Source: Lentiprolixibacter aurantiacus (GTDB taxonomy: Bacteria; Bacteroidota; Bacteroidia; Flavobacteriales; Flavobacteriaceae). Taken from it: a stretch of DNA of 64,000 bases. The stretch is from positions 248,001-312,000 of the forward strand of contig NZ_JAPFQP010000004.1 of assembly GCF_026241225.1 (NCBI RefSeq). The letters run 5' to 3'. The notes below the pieces were generated by a model. That model was not told the origin of the DNA, searched no databases, and worked only from the letters and a program-made list of their open reading frames with translations. This document shows, one piece after another, positions 41,685 to 49,900 of the stretch; positions within the stretch are counted from its first letter, which is position 1; each line of letters begins with the position of its first letter. Both the position numbers and the translations under genes were made by a program.

Positions 41685-42458
41685 CTACAGTTGCTTTGCC
41701 TCTTCCCAGTAAACATCCATCTCTGCAAGCGTCATGTCTTTTAAAGATTTCCCGGCATCCCTGGCTTTGGACTCCAGGTACTTAAACCGCTTTATAAATT
41801 TCTTGTTGGTTCGTTCCAGGGCATTCTCAGGGTTAACATCCAGAAATCGGGCGTAATTGACCATGGAAAAGAGTACATCACCAAATTCCGATTCTATGCG
41901 ATCTTTCCCTCCTGTTGCAACCTCATGCTGCAATTCCGCAAGTTCCTCTTTGAGTTTTTCAAATACCTGTTCTGGTTTTTCCCAGTCGAACCCTACTCCC
42001 GCAACCTTATCCTGTATCCGATTTGCCTTAACCAGGGAAGGCAGACTATTGGGAACCCCTTCCAGTACGCTTTTCTTCCCTTCCTTCAACTTAATGGCTT
42101 CCCAGTTTTGTTTTACTTCCTCGGCATCGGCCACATCCACATCCCCATAGATATGAGGATGGCGATGTATAAGCTTATCGCTGATTACGTTGGCTACATC
42201 GCCAATATCAAAAGACCGGGTTTCAGATCCGATCCTGGCGTAGAAGAAAATATGCAGCAACAGGTCGCCCAGCTCCTTTTTTACTTCCTCCAGGTCTTCA
42301 TCCAGGATTGCATCGCCCAGTTCATAGGTCTCCTCTATGGTCAGGTGCCTCAGGCTTTTCATCGTTTGCTTGCGGTCCCACGGACATTGTTCCCGTAATT
42401 CGTCCATAATGGTCAGTAGGCGGTCCAGGGCTTCCAATTGTGCTTTCCTGCTGTTCAT
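41685..42458 (-). CDS. mazG: Nucleoside triphosphate pyrophosphohydrolase MazG
   Basis: 257 residues from the ATG at 42458; the -7 box at 42475-42482 excludes the longer reading. Two tandem all-alpha MazG domains: the first has CPWDRKQT, EETYELGDA and KELGDLLLHIFFYARI; the second has EFGDVLFSMVNYARF. MazG hydrolyses (d)NTPs to monophosphates and pyrophosphate, cleaning the nucleotide pool and affecting ppGpp levels. Length and motifs are typical. It opens the minus-strand run that continues with the MATE pump and PAP2/GT39 genes. Confidence 0.95.
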   Translation of the reverse strand: MNSRKAQLEALDRLLTIMDELREQCPWDRKQTMKSLRHLTIEETYELGDAILDEDLEEVKKELGDLLLHIFFYARIGSETRSFDIGDVANVISDKLIHRHPHIYGDVDVADAEEVKQNWEAIKLKEGKKSVLEGVPNSLPSLVKANRIQDKVAGVGFDWEKPEQVFEKLKEELAELQHEVATGGKDRIESEFGDVLFSMVNYARFLDVNPENALERTNKKFIKRFKYLESKARDAGKSLKDMTLAEMDVYWEEAKQL

Positions 42459-42474
42459 GTTCTCGGAATTTGGG

Positions 42475-42482
42475 CAAAAGTA
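42475..42482 (-). promoter_or_regulatory. -7 promoter element (TACTTTTG) for mazG
   Basis: Exact TAnnTTTG match on the minus strand, 16 bases before the mazG ATG at 42458. Confidence 0.55.
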
Positions 42483-42574
42483 CAAAGTTCAGGGTTTGTC
42501 CATCGGTATTTTTAGCGTATTTTTAAAAGGCTTATTTCCCCCTGGCCTTGAGGCTTTGGCCTAACCTTTTTTCT

Positions 42575-43486
42575 ATGTATGTACGAAAATTTTACTTCCT
42601 GATGTTCCCGGTTTTCTTCGCTGTGCTTTGTATCGCCTGCAAGGGAACGGAAGAATCACTGATTGCAAAGGGAGCAGAACTTACTCTTGTTTCGGATGAA
42701 TATGCATTTACCGAAGGACCGGCAGTTGATGCCTATGGAAATGTTTATTTTACGGACCAGCCCAATGATCAGATTTTAAAGTGGTCTGAAGCAAACGGGG
42801 AAGTAACCGTATTTATGAAACCGGCAGGTAGGGCCAATGGTCTTTATTTCGATAATGAGGGCAGGTTGCTGGCAGCGGCCGATGAGCAATTTGAATTGTG
42901 GAGAATAGACGTAGAAGGAGATCGGAATATAGAGGTTCTCCTAAGTCAGTTCCAGGGAAAGAACCTGAATGGCCCCAACGATATCTGGGTAGACCCCAGT
43001 GGTGGCATCTACTTCACTGATCCCTACTACCAAAGACCCTGGTGGGACAGATCTGCCAAGGAAATTGAGCAGGAACGGGTTTATTACCTACCAAAAGGAA
43101 GCAAGGAACCTCAAATAGTAGTCGATGATTTTGTTCAACCCAATGGTATCATCGGCAGTCCTGATGGTAAAAAACTGTACATAGCGGATATTGGGGATAA
43201 AAAGACTTTTTCCTATGACATTCAGGATAATGGTTTGCTCACCAACAAAAAATTGCTCACCGAAATGGGGTCTGATGGAATGACAATGGACAATAAGGGG
43301 AATATCTACCTTACGGGTGATGGAGTTACGGTGTTCAATATGGAGGGTATTGAGGTATTACACATACCAGTACCCCAGGACTGGACGGCCAATGTCACTT
43401 TTGGAGGCAAGGATCAGAAGACATTGTTCGTCACTGCTATGAACAGCCTTTATACCCTTGAGATGAACGTAAGCGGTGTTCGTTGA
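42575..43486 (+). CDS. SMP-30/gluconolactonase-like lipoprotein
   Basis: 303 residues from the ATG at 42575. The signal ends in CIAC (C22), a slightly atypical lipobox. The mature protein is a six-bladed beta-propeller of the SMP-30/gluconolaconase/LRE family: FTEGPAVDAYGNVYFTDQ, GRANGLYFDNEGRLLAA, LNGPNDIWVDPSGGIYFTDPYY and QPNGIIGSPDGKKLYIAD, where the Glu, Asn and Asp residues form the divalent-metal site. It probably hydrolyses a sugar lactone in the periplasm or outer membrane. The next gene begins 27 bases later. Confidence 0.9.
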   Translation: MYVRKFYFLMFPVFFAVLCIACKGTEESLIAKGAELTLVSDEYAFTEGPAVDAYGNVYFTDQPNDQILKWSEANGEVTVFMKPAGRANGLYFDNEGRLLAAADEQFELWRIDVEGDRNIEVLLSQFQGKNLNGPNDIWVDPSGGIYFTDPYYQRPWWDRSAKEIEQERVYYLPKGSKEPQIVVDDFVQPNGIIGSPDGKKLYIADIGDKKTFSYDIQDNGLLTNKKLLTEMGSDGMTMDNKGNIYLTGDGVTVFNMEGIEVLHIPVPQDWTANVTFGGKDQKTLFVTAMNSLYTLEMNVSGVR

Positions 43487-43513
43487 TCAACCTGGCTTAA
43501 AAATCCACAGAAG

Positions 43514-44278
43514 ATGTGTTATGACATCAAGGCAAGTTTAGAGGCACAACTGAAACGGGCTCAGCGTTATGGGGACCGGGACGCTGTGCGGGAAATCGAG
43601 AAAAAACTCCTGCCCTTTACAGACCTCCCGCTACATCACGCCTCAGGTTTTCAACACCCTAAACTGCTTATCTACACGGACAGGTCACCTGAAATTCCGG
43701 AAGTATCCGTATGGGGCCTGATACCCCATTGGGTTAAGGACCAGCAGCAATTGAAAAAGCTATGGAACAACACCCTGAATGCGCGGGGGGAGACTATTTT
43801 TGAAAAACCGTCCTTCCGCTGGGCTGCCCGCCATAACCGATGTATTATATATGTAGACGGCTTTTATGAACACCACCATTACAAAGGTAAAACCTATCCT
43901 TTTTACCTGTATCGAAAAGATCTTGAGCCCATGGCCTTTGCAGGTCTCTGGAGTGAATGGAGAGATCCGGAAACTGCCGAAGTAATAAACACCTTCAGCA
44001 TTGTTACTACGGAAGGGAATGAACTCCTCGCAAAAGTGCACAATAATCCCAGGGTAAAGGGGCCCCGAATGCCTCTTATCCTACCCGACGAACTAGCGGA
44101 TAAATGGCTGGAACCAACAACAGATGATCTGGATATTAAAGCCGTTCAGGAATTGATCCGCTCTTATCCGGCTGAGGCTATTGAGGCCCATACGGTACAT
44201 AGGTTAAGGGGTAAAGGCTACCTGGGAAATGTCCCGGAAATCAACGAACCCGTTAATTACGACGAACTGGTGTTTTGA
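43514..44278 (+). CDS. SRAP-family abasic-site DNA-protein crosslinker (YedK/HMCES type)
   Basis: 254 residues. The mature protein should begin at C2 (MCYD...), the residue that forms a stable crosslink with abasic sites in single-stranded DNA. Active-site regions are recognisable: LNARGETIFEKPSFR with the conserved Asn, YVDGFYEHH with the Glu, and HNNPRVKGPRMPLIL with the His. The last motif is a few residues longer than the usual H...RMP spacing. It fills the SOS-associated peptidase family role of shielding abasic sites. No LexA box is identifiable. Confidence 0.92.
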   Translation: MCYDIKASLEAQLKRAQRYGDRDAVREIEKKLLPFTDLPLHHASGFQHPKLLIYTDRSPEIPEVSVWGLIPHWVKDQQQLKKLWNNTLNARGETIFEKPSFRWAARHNRCIIYVDGFYEHHHYKGKTYPFYLYRKDLEPMAFAGLWSEWRDPETAEVINTFSIVTTEGNELLAKVHNNPRVKGPRMPLILPDELADKWLEPTTDDLDIKAVQELIRSYPAEAIEAHTVHRLRGKGYLGNVPEINEPVNYDELVF

Positions 44279-44298
44279 GCCTCCATTTCCGGAGTTAA

Positions 44299-46515
44299 TT
44301 ATTTGACCAGGTCGAAGATGCGAGTATATTTCAGGATAATACTATTGTTCAGGGGACTCCTGTCCTGCAGATTGTGGTTGTACACTATAAACAAACCCGT
44401 ATTAGCGCGCTGAAGCCAGCTGAAACGGATATTCGCTGCCCATAGTTTCCGGCTGGTATTGTTCTGTATCAAGCCCTGCACAAACATTGTTGGGGTAAAC
44501 GCATAGGTGATCTGGCTACGGAAAATATTGGCCGAAAAATCTCCCACAGGAAGGTTAAATCGGTTGTACTGATAGGTAAAATCGGCATTGAACTTGTCCC
44601 CCCTTCTAAAGCTAAGGGTTGCACTATTGAGATATCGGGAACCCCCAAAGGACCCTCCCATAACAGAACGTATATTAACCGATACCGGTTTACTGCGGTT
44701 GGTAAAAAAAATCAGTTGACTTTCCGCATGATTGTAGGTGCCGGGCTGCACAACAATACCATCGGAAATTTCAAATGCATTAACCACACCCTCTGTTGTA
44801 AAATTGACCCCGGTGTGGAACTCAAGTCCGCTTTTGTACTCCCAGTGGTTGTCAATATGCAGGAATCCAGTTTCCTGAAACCCTTCAAAATTCCAGTAGC
44901 CTCGGTAGGAAATATGCGGACGGTATTCCAGGATCCTAGAGTTTTCCTTTTTGGGACGCATATGATGAAGGATCAGGGCTTCGGGTTTGCGGAAGGAAGA
45001 TCGCAGTAAAAAACCCACTTCGGGATTGAACCCCTCTCCCACCTCCGTATATGCCGCACGCATTACCCAGTTATTCCATTGATAATCGGTCTGGAATTTA
45101 AAGGAATGGGCATCATCAGGGCGATCAGGATCTACAGAACGGGCATAAAACCCGGACATCCTGGCTTTGTTTCCCAGTCCCAGCTTGCCATCGATAGCAA
45201 AGGTCCGGTTGTAGTCATTATCCGTTTCCATGCCAGTTCGACTGATAAACGCCGCTCCTAATGCCGTCCTCCCTTTAAATTCGTGATTTACCCGGACTGC
45301 GGTGAAGTTATTTTTTTCAATGCCGGCATCAACAACATCATCAGTAAACATGCTAAGGAACCCCACATTGGTACGGTTCAGTTTTCCCGAAAGGCGGGCC
45401 CCGCCAATAATGGGAACGATATTGCCATCTTCACCAATACCTATTCGCCTGCTAAAGAAAAGGTCTACCTCACCGGGGCTACCCACGCTGAAAAGGCCAG
45501 CATTCTCCAGGAAAAAGGGCCTCTTTTCGGGAAAAAACAGGTTAAACCGGTCCAGGTTTACCTGCTGATCATCCACCTCAACCTGGGCGAAATCTGTATT
45601 GTAGGTAAGATCCAGGGTGAGGCTAGGGGTAATACTGTATTTGATATCCCCTCCTGCTTCGGCACTAAATTCCCGCTTTGGATCTGAGAGCTCATAATTC
45701 TTATCCATTCTCCCCAGTACATAAGGGATCAGTTTCAGGTTGCCGGGATTCCTCAGGTCCAAGCCCGTTAGGGTACCTGCAAGAGACAAACGGTTAAGGC
45801 TGAACCCTATTGGCAGGCTGGCCCAATAGGCTATCTCATTAGTCTTCCTTATATTCCTCCTGAAATTGATACCCCAGTCCCTTCCCGCCTGGAAGCGAAT
45901 GGTCCGAAGGGGAATGGCAAATTCAGCGCTCCAGCCAAAGTCACCTACCTTGGCCTTAACCTCAAATGCTGCGTCCCAGTTGAGATTAAACCCTCCTATT
46001 GTTCCACCCTGTTGCCTGTTGGCATTGAAATTACCCTGTCCTTCATTGTCTACCTGGGCATCGTATTCCACTCCAAGGGAATTAGTCCCAAATATGAAAC
46101 CATTCTGCCCGTCCTGATAGGTATCCATTATAAAAATAAAGGCATCTGTATTATCCAGATTGGCATCTCTCCTTGCATCAGATACTACCAGTTGTTCCGG
46201 ATTTGCATCATAACAAACCACACTCAGATAGAAGGTATCTGCGGTGTATGCAATACGGATCTCGGTTTTTTCACTGGCCTGTGACCCAAAACTGGGTTGG
46301 GTTTGTATGAGGTCACCGAAGGGTGTAATCCCCTGCCATATGGGGTCTTGCATCACCTCCCCATCTATTTCGGGCCTTTCTTGTAAGGGGATTGCCCTGG
46401 CGGTAGGACGGTTGTTTTCGAAATCCTGTGCCTGAGATATAACAGGCAGTATTAGCAAACTCAATAAGAGTACAGAATGCCAAGAATTATGCAACCAGGA
46501 GTAATCTTTGGGCAT
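44299..46515 (-). CDS. DUF5916 outer-membrane protein with N-terminal CBM9-like domain
   Basis: 738 residues with a signal peptide (to about residue 29). Residues about 40-230 look like a carbohydrate-binding module 9 fold (ARAIPLQERPEIDGEVMQDPIWQG, TEIRIAYTADTFYLSVVCYD). The rest is a beta-strand-rich DUF5916 region with FFPEKRPFFLENAGLF and alternating hydrophobic strands to a C-terminal FDLVK, consistent with an outer-membrane barrel. The ligand is unknown. It is convergent with the SRAP gene; no partner is adjacent. Confidence 0.88.
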   Translation of the reverse strand: MPKDYSWLHNSWHSVLLLSLLILPVISQAQDFENNRPTARAIPLQERPEIDGEVMQDPIWQGITPFGDLIQTQPSFGSQASEKTEIRIAYTADTFYLSVVCYDANPEQLVVSDARRDANLDNTDAFIFIMDTYQDGQNGFIFGTNSLGVEYDAQVDNEGQGNFNANRQQGGTIGGFNLNWDAAFEVKAKVGDFGWSAEFAIPLRTIRFQAGRDWGINFRRNIRKTNEIAYWASLPIGFSLNRLSLAGTLTGLDLRNPGNLKLIPYVLGRMDKNYELSDPKREFSAEAGGDIKYSITPSLTLDLTYNTDFAQVEVDDQQVNLDRFNLFFPEKRPFFLENAGLFSVGSPGEVDLFFSRRIGIGEDGNIVPIIGGARLSGKLNRTNVGFLSMFTDDVVDAGIEKNNFTAVRVNHEFKGRTALGAAFISRTGMETDNDYNRTFAIDGKLGLGNKARMSGFYARSVDPDRPDDAHSFKFQTDYQWNNWVMRAAYTEVGEGFNPEVGFLLRSSFRKPEALILHHMRPKKENSRILEYRPHISYRGYWNFEGFQETGFLHIDNHWEYKSGLEFHTGVNFTTEGVVNAFEISDGIVVQPGTYNHAESQLIFFTNRSKPVSVNIRSVMGGSFGGSRYLNSATLSFRRGDKFNADFTYQYNRFNLPVGDFSANIFRSQITYAFTPTMFVQGLIQNNTSRKLWAANIRFSWLQRANTGLFIVYNHNLQDRSPLNNSIILKYTRIFDLVK

Positions 46516-46646
46516 TAGTTGGTTATTATAGCTTCTAAATGTAAATGATTTTTTTAAATAGCTCCGTAACCGATGTTACCGGGGTAGAATTACTGAGGTA
46601 CTATTTGCCTACCATATGATAATGGAGTAAATTCAAGTCCTAAAAT

Positions 46647-46654
46647 CAAAGTTA
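46647..46654 (-). promoter_or_regulatory. Possible -7 promoter element (TAACTTTG) for the DUF5916 gene
   Basis: Exact TAnnTTTG match on the minus strand but 131 bases before the ATG at 46515, within the 154-base gap to the divergent esterase gene. It would give an unusually long leader compared with other genes here. Confidence 0.3.
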
Positions 46655-46669
46655 TTCGAACCCTTCTGC

Positions 46670-47554
46670 ATGGCTTATCCAAAAGGAACGTATTTGTTTG
46701 CCCTGTTAATATTTTTTACTGCACCCTGTTCAGCTCAGGAAATTATTGAGCTTCCACATAAGGATTCGGGGAATATCGAATGGGCAGATGCACCCAAGGA
46801 GTACTATTCAAAAATTTGGAACACCCAGGTATTAACTAATGTATCCAGGCCTACCCTGGAGGTTTTCAGGCCGGCTGGGACTCCTCCCAATGGAACCGGA
46901 ATAATCGTTGCTCCGGGAGGCGGACTTTATGCATTAAGTGTGAACAAGGAGGGAAAGGATGTAGCCCGCTGGCTCAATCAAAAAGGGATTACGGTTTTTG
47001 TGCTGAATTACCGCCTGGTTCCCTCAGGAGAAGACGGGGTCAAAGAATTACTGGATGGGGGAGAAAAAAATGCAGATAAAATAGCTCGTGTACTGCCTTT
47101 ATCTATAGCAGATGGACTTACTGCTGTTTCATATGTACGAGAACACGCAGGCGAACTGGGAGTAAATCCGGATAAAATAGGATTTATGGGCTTTTCTGCC
47201 GGTGGATCGGTAACCATGGGCGTTGCCTTTAATGCCAATAAAAGCAACATGCCAGACTTCCTTGTCCCGGTATATCCCTGGATGACTATTATGGGTGAAT
47301 ATAAGGTTCCGGAGGAAGCTCCTCCCATGGCAGTGGTTTGTGCATCTGATGATCCTCTGCTGCTTGCCAGGGAGAGTGTCGAACTCTATTCGGAATGGCT
47401 GGACTCAGGAATTTCTACTGAATTGCATTTATATGCGAAAGGTGGACATGGATTTGGCATGCTTAAGCAAAACCTGCCTTCCGATACCTGGCTGGCGAGA
47501 GTCTATGAATGGGCGGTTGCCGAGGGTCTGGTGGTGACGCCAACCAAGTATTAA
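46670..47554 (+). CDS. Secreted alpha/beta-hydrolase (esterase/lipase, BD-FAE-like)
   Basis: 294 residues with a Sec signal peptide (cleavage near CSAQ). The alpha/beta-hydrolase triad is visible: nucleophile in GFSAGGSV, Asp in CASDDPLL and His in GGHGFGM; the oxyanion-hole region is VAPGGGLYAL. This resembles periplasmic acetylxylan/feruloyl or sugar acetyl esterases of Bacteroidota. An SGNH hydrolase gene follows after four bases and a hexosaminidase after that, so acting on substituted glycans is plausible but not proven. Confidence 0.88.
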   Translation: MAYPKGTYLFALLIFFTAPCSAQEIIELPHKDSGNIEWADAPKEYYSKIWNTQVLTNVSRPTLEVFRPAGTPPNGTGIIVAPGGGLYALSVNKEGKDVARWLNQKGITVFVLNYRLVPSGEDGVKELLDGGEKNADKIARVLPLSIADGLTAVSYVREHAGELGVNPDKIGFMGFSAGGSVTMGVAFNANKSNMPDFLVPVYPWMTIMGEYKVPEEAPPMAVVCASDDPLLLARESVELYSEWLDSGISTELHLYAKGGHGFGMLKQNLPSDTWLARVYEWAVAEGLVVTPTKY

Positions 47555-47558
47555 TTTT

Positions 47559-48215
47559 ATGGCAAAAGCCAGTGTAATTTTACTTCTTTCATTTTTGCTG
47601 ACATCGGCTGGGGCCAGGCCTCAGGATCCCGAGCGATTTCGGAAAGAAGTGGAGAAGCTTGTAAAACGAAACGATTCACTTTGGGACAGCACTAAGGAAA
47701 CCATAGTATTTACAGGCAGTTCAAGCATAAAAACCTGGGAGAGTCTTCAGAGCGACTTCCCCTCCCGGCAAATAATAAACTCAGGATTTGGTGGATCCCA
47801 TGCCTCAGATTTGATCGCCTATACAGACCAACTGGTTCTGCGTTACAAACCTTCTAAAGTATTTATATACGAAGGTGATAATGATCTCTCCGAGCGAAAA
47901 AGGCCCGGGAAAATCCTGAAGGATATTAATAAGATCCTCTCGAAAATATGGTTGGCAAATCCAAATACTGAAGTAATTTTGATATCAGCAAAACCCAGCA
48001 TTTCACGCTGGCACAGAAAGGGGGCGTTCAGGAGGCTGAACCGGCGGTTTAAAAGGCTTGCAGACAGGCAGCCAGGGTTGTATTTTGCGGATGTCTGGAC
48101 TGCAATGCTCAGCGGTAAAAAACTTAAGAAAGACCTGTATATAGAAGACGGTCTGCATATAAATGAGAAAGGGTATCAAATCTGGAAAAACGTAATTGAT
48201 CCCTATGTTAATTAA
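47559..48215 (+). CDS. Secreted GDSL/SGNH-type esterase
   Basis: 218 residues with a signal peptide (cleavage near GARPQ). SGNH blocks: FTGSSSIKTW with the catalytic Ser, NSGFGGSHASDL with the Gly, IYEGDNDLS with the Asn, and DGLHINEKGYQIW with the Asp-His pair. Such enzymes remove acetyl groups from sugars or lipids. It begins four bases after the alpha/beta-hydrolase and the GH20 gene starts ten bases after its stop, so the three are one operon. Confidence 0.92.
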   Translation: MAKASVILLLSFLLTSAGARPQDPERFRKEVEKLVKRNDSLWDSTKETIVFTGSSSIKTWESLQSDFPSRQIINSGFGGSHASDLIAYTDQLVLRYKPSKVFIYEGDNDLSERKRPGKILKDINKILSKIWLANPNTEVILISAKPSISRWHRKGAFRRLNRRFKRLADRQPGLYFADVWTAMLSGKKLKKDLYIEDGLHINEKGYQIWKNVIDPYVN

Positions 48216-48225
48216 CCTTTATCCT

Positions 48226-49845
48226 ATGAAAACAACTTATGTTTTAAAATTATCAACCACCATGATTATTCTGGTATTGTTTGCTTCCTGCAAACAAAAG
48301 GAATTACCGGTGTACAACCTAGGAGAAACGGATCTCACCCAGGAAAACCTTATTCCATTTCCGCGCAGTGTTGAAGCCACTAATGACGGTTTTGCCCTGG
48401 ACCCTTTTACCGGAATTTATACCTTTTCAGATGAGGCTTCAGAATTTGAAGCCATCGGGCTTTTCCTGTCGAAGAAAATAGCCTCCAAAACAGGACTCAC
48501 ACTTCCTGTAAATGATCGGGAAGTAGAAAGAACAGACAGAATTATTAATATCGTTCAAAAAGATAGCATTAGCCTGTCCGGGGATGAAGCTTACGAACTG
48601 CATATTGGCCGGGATACCATTACCCTGGCAGCAACCGCACCCCAAGGAGCATTCCGCGGTGTCCAGACCTTAAGGCAACTAATCCCTGAGGCTGGTATTG
48701 ACACCCTCGCGGAATTTCCAATCTGGCGAATTCCGACTGGCAGGATCAGTGACGTGCCGAATTTTGAATACCGCGGTTCTATGCTGGATGTGGCCCGGCA
48801 TTTCTTTTCGGTTGAAGACGTTAAGAAATATCTGGACCTGCTTGCCTACTACAAGATTAATTACCTCCACCTCCACCTTACAGATGACCAGGGATGGCGA
48901 ATTGAGATAAAATCCTGGCCAAAACTAACCGAGATTGGTGGCAGTACAGAAGTAGGCGGAGAAGCTGGCGGCTACTTTACCCAGGAAGATTACAAAGACA
49001 TCGTGGATTATGCGGCGAGGCTTTACATAACCATCGTACCGGAGGTAGATATGCCCGGGCATACCAATGCCGCCTCAGCGTCCTATGCCTTCCTCAACGG
49101 AGCTGAAAAGCCGGCTAAGCTTTACGAAGGTACGCGGGTAGGTTTCAGCACTTTTGACACCAGAAAAGACACTGTTTATCAATTTATTGATGATGTAGTT
49201 CGGGAGATATCCGATATAAGCCCCGGGCCCTATTTTCATATTGGCGGAGATGAAAGCCATGTTACCAAAAAAGACGATTACCGCTATTTCGTATCGCGTG
49301 TGGAAAAAATTGTCCAGAAATACGGGAAACGAATGATTGGTTGGGACGAGGTGGCTACCGCCGATATAGACAGCACCTCCATAGCCCAATTCTGGGCCAG
49401 CCTGGACAACGCTAAATTGGCCGAGCAAAAGGGAATGCAGGTAATTCTCTCGCCAGCCAGCAAATCCTACCTGGATATGAAATACGACACCCTTTCTGAA
49501 TACGGGCTTGCATGGGCTGCCTATATTCCTGTAGACAGCGCATATATCTGGACCCCTGAGACCTACAGTGGCATACCCAGAAACCAGATCCTGGGAGTGG
49601 AAGCCCCACTTTGGTCAGAAACCATAAGCAATATAGAGGAACTGGAGTACCTGGCTTTCCCAAGGATGATCGGGTACTCTGAATTAAGCTGGACCGATGA
49701 AACCAACCGGGACTGGGAGAAATTTAAAGTCCGCCTGGCAAACCAGGCTGCTTTCCTGGAAAGGATGAATGTGAAGTATTACCCATCACCGCGAATTGAC
49801 TGGGTGAAGGATGACTTTCCAGAAAAGCAAAAGGTTAAAGATTAG
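48226..49845 (+). CDS. GH20 beta-N-acetylhexosaminidase, lipoprotein
   Basis: 539 residues from the ATG at 48226; an in-frame TTG inside the previous gene is rejected because the ATG gives a proper lipoprotein signal (FASC, C22). Domains: a GH20b alpha/beta domain (about 35-170), then the catalytic TIM barrel (FEYRGSMLDVARHFF, HLHLTDDQGWRIEIKSWP). The substrate-assisted catalytic pair is D342-E343 in FHIGGDES. It removes terminal GlcNAc/GalNAc from chitin-type, glycan or peptidoglycan fragments at the cell surface. A strong terminator follows. Confidence 0.95.
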   Translation: MKTTYVLKLSTTMIILVLFASCKQKELPVYNLGETDLTQENLIPFPRSVEATNDGFALDPFTGIYTFSDEASEFEAIGLFLSKKIASKTGLTLPVNDREVERTDRIINIVQKDSISLSGDEAYELHIGRDTITLAATAPQGAFRGVQTLRQLIPEAGIDTLAEFPIWRIPTGRISDVPNFEYRGSMLDVARHFFSVEDVKKYLDLLAYYKINYLHLHLTDDQGWRIEIKSWPKLTEIGGSTEVGGEAGGYFTQEDYKDIVDYAARLYITIVPEVDMPGHTNAASASYAFLNGAEKPAKLYEGTRVGFSTFDTRKDTVYQFIDDVVREISDISPGPYFHIGGDESHVTKKDDYRYFVSRVEKIVQKYGKRMIGWDEVATADIDSTSIAQFWASLDNAKLAEQKGMQVILSPASKSYLDMKYDTLSEYGLAWAAYIPVDSAYIWTPETYSGIPRNQILGVEAPLWSETISNIEELEYLAFPRMIGYSELSWTDETNRDWEKFKVRLANQAAFLERMNVKYYPSPRIDWVKDDFPEKQKVKD

Positions 49846-49858
49846 TACAATGAAAAAG

Positions 49859-49889
49859 AAAAGGACGTCGAAATGACGTCCTTTTTTTA
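49859..49889. terminator. Bidirectional intrinsic terminator
   Basis: An 11-bp perfect stem AAAAGGACGTC/GACGTCCTTTT (49859-49869 with 49875-49885), loop GAAAT, followed by more T. It lies between the convergent GH20 and amidohydrolase genes, and the A/T flanks suit both strands. Confidence 0.85.
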
Positions 49890-49900
49890 TACTGGAATCC

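Noticed and set aside
45283-45687. Plus-strand frame of 134 codons
   Set aside because: Antisense of the DUF5916 gene with no independent support.
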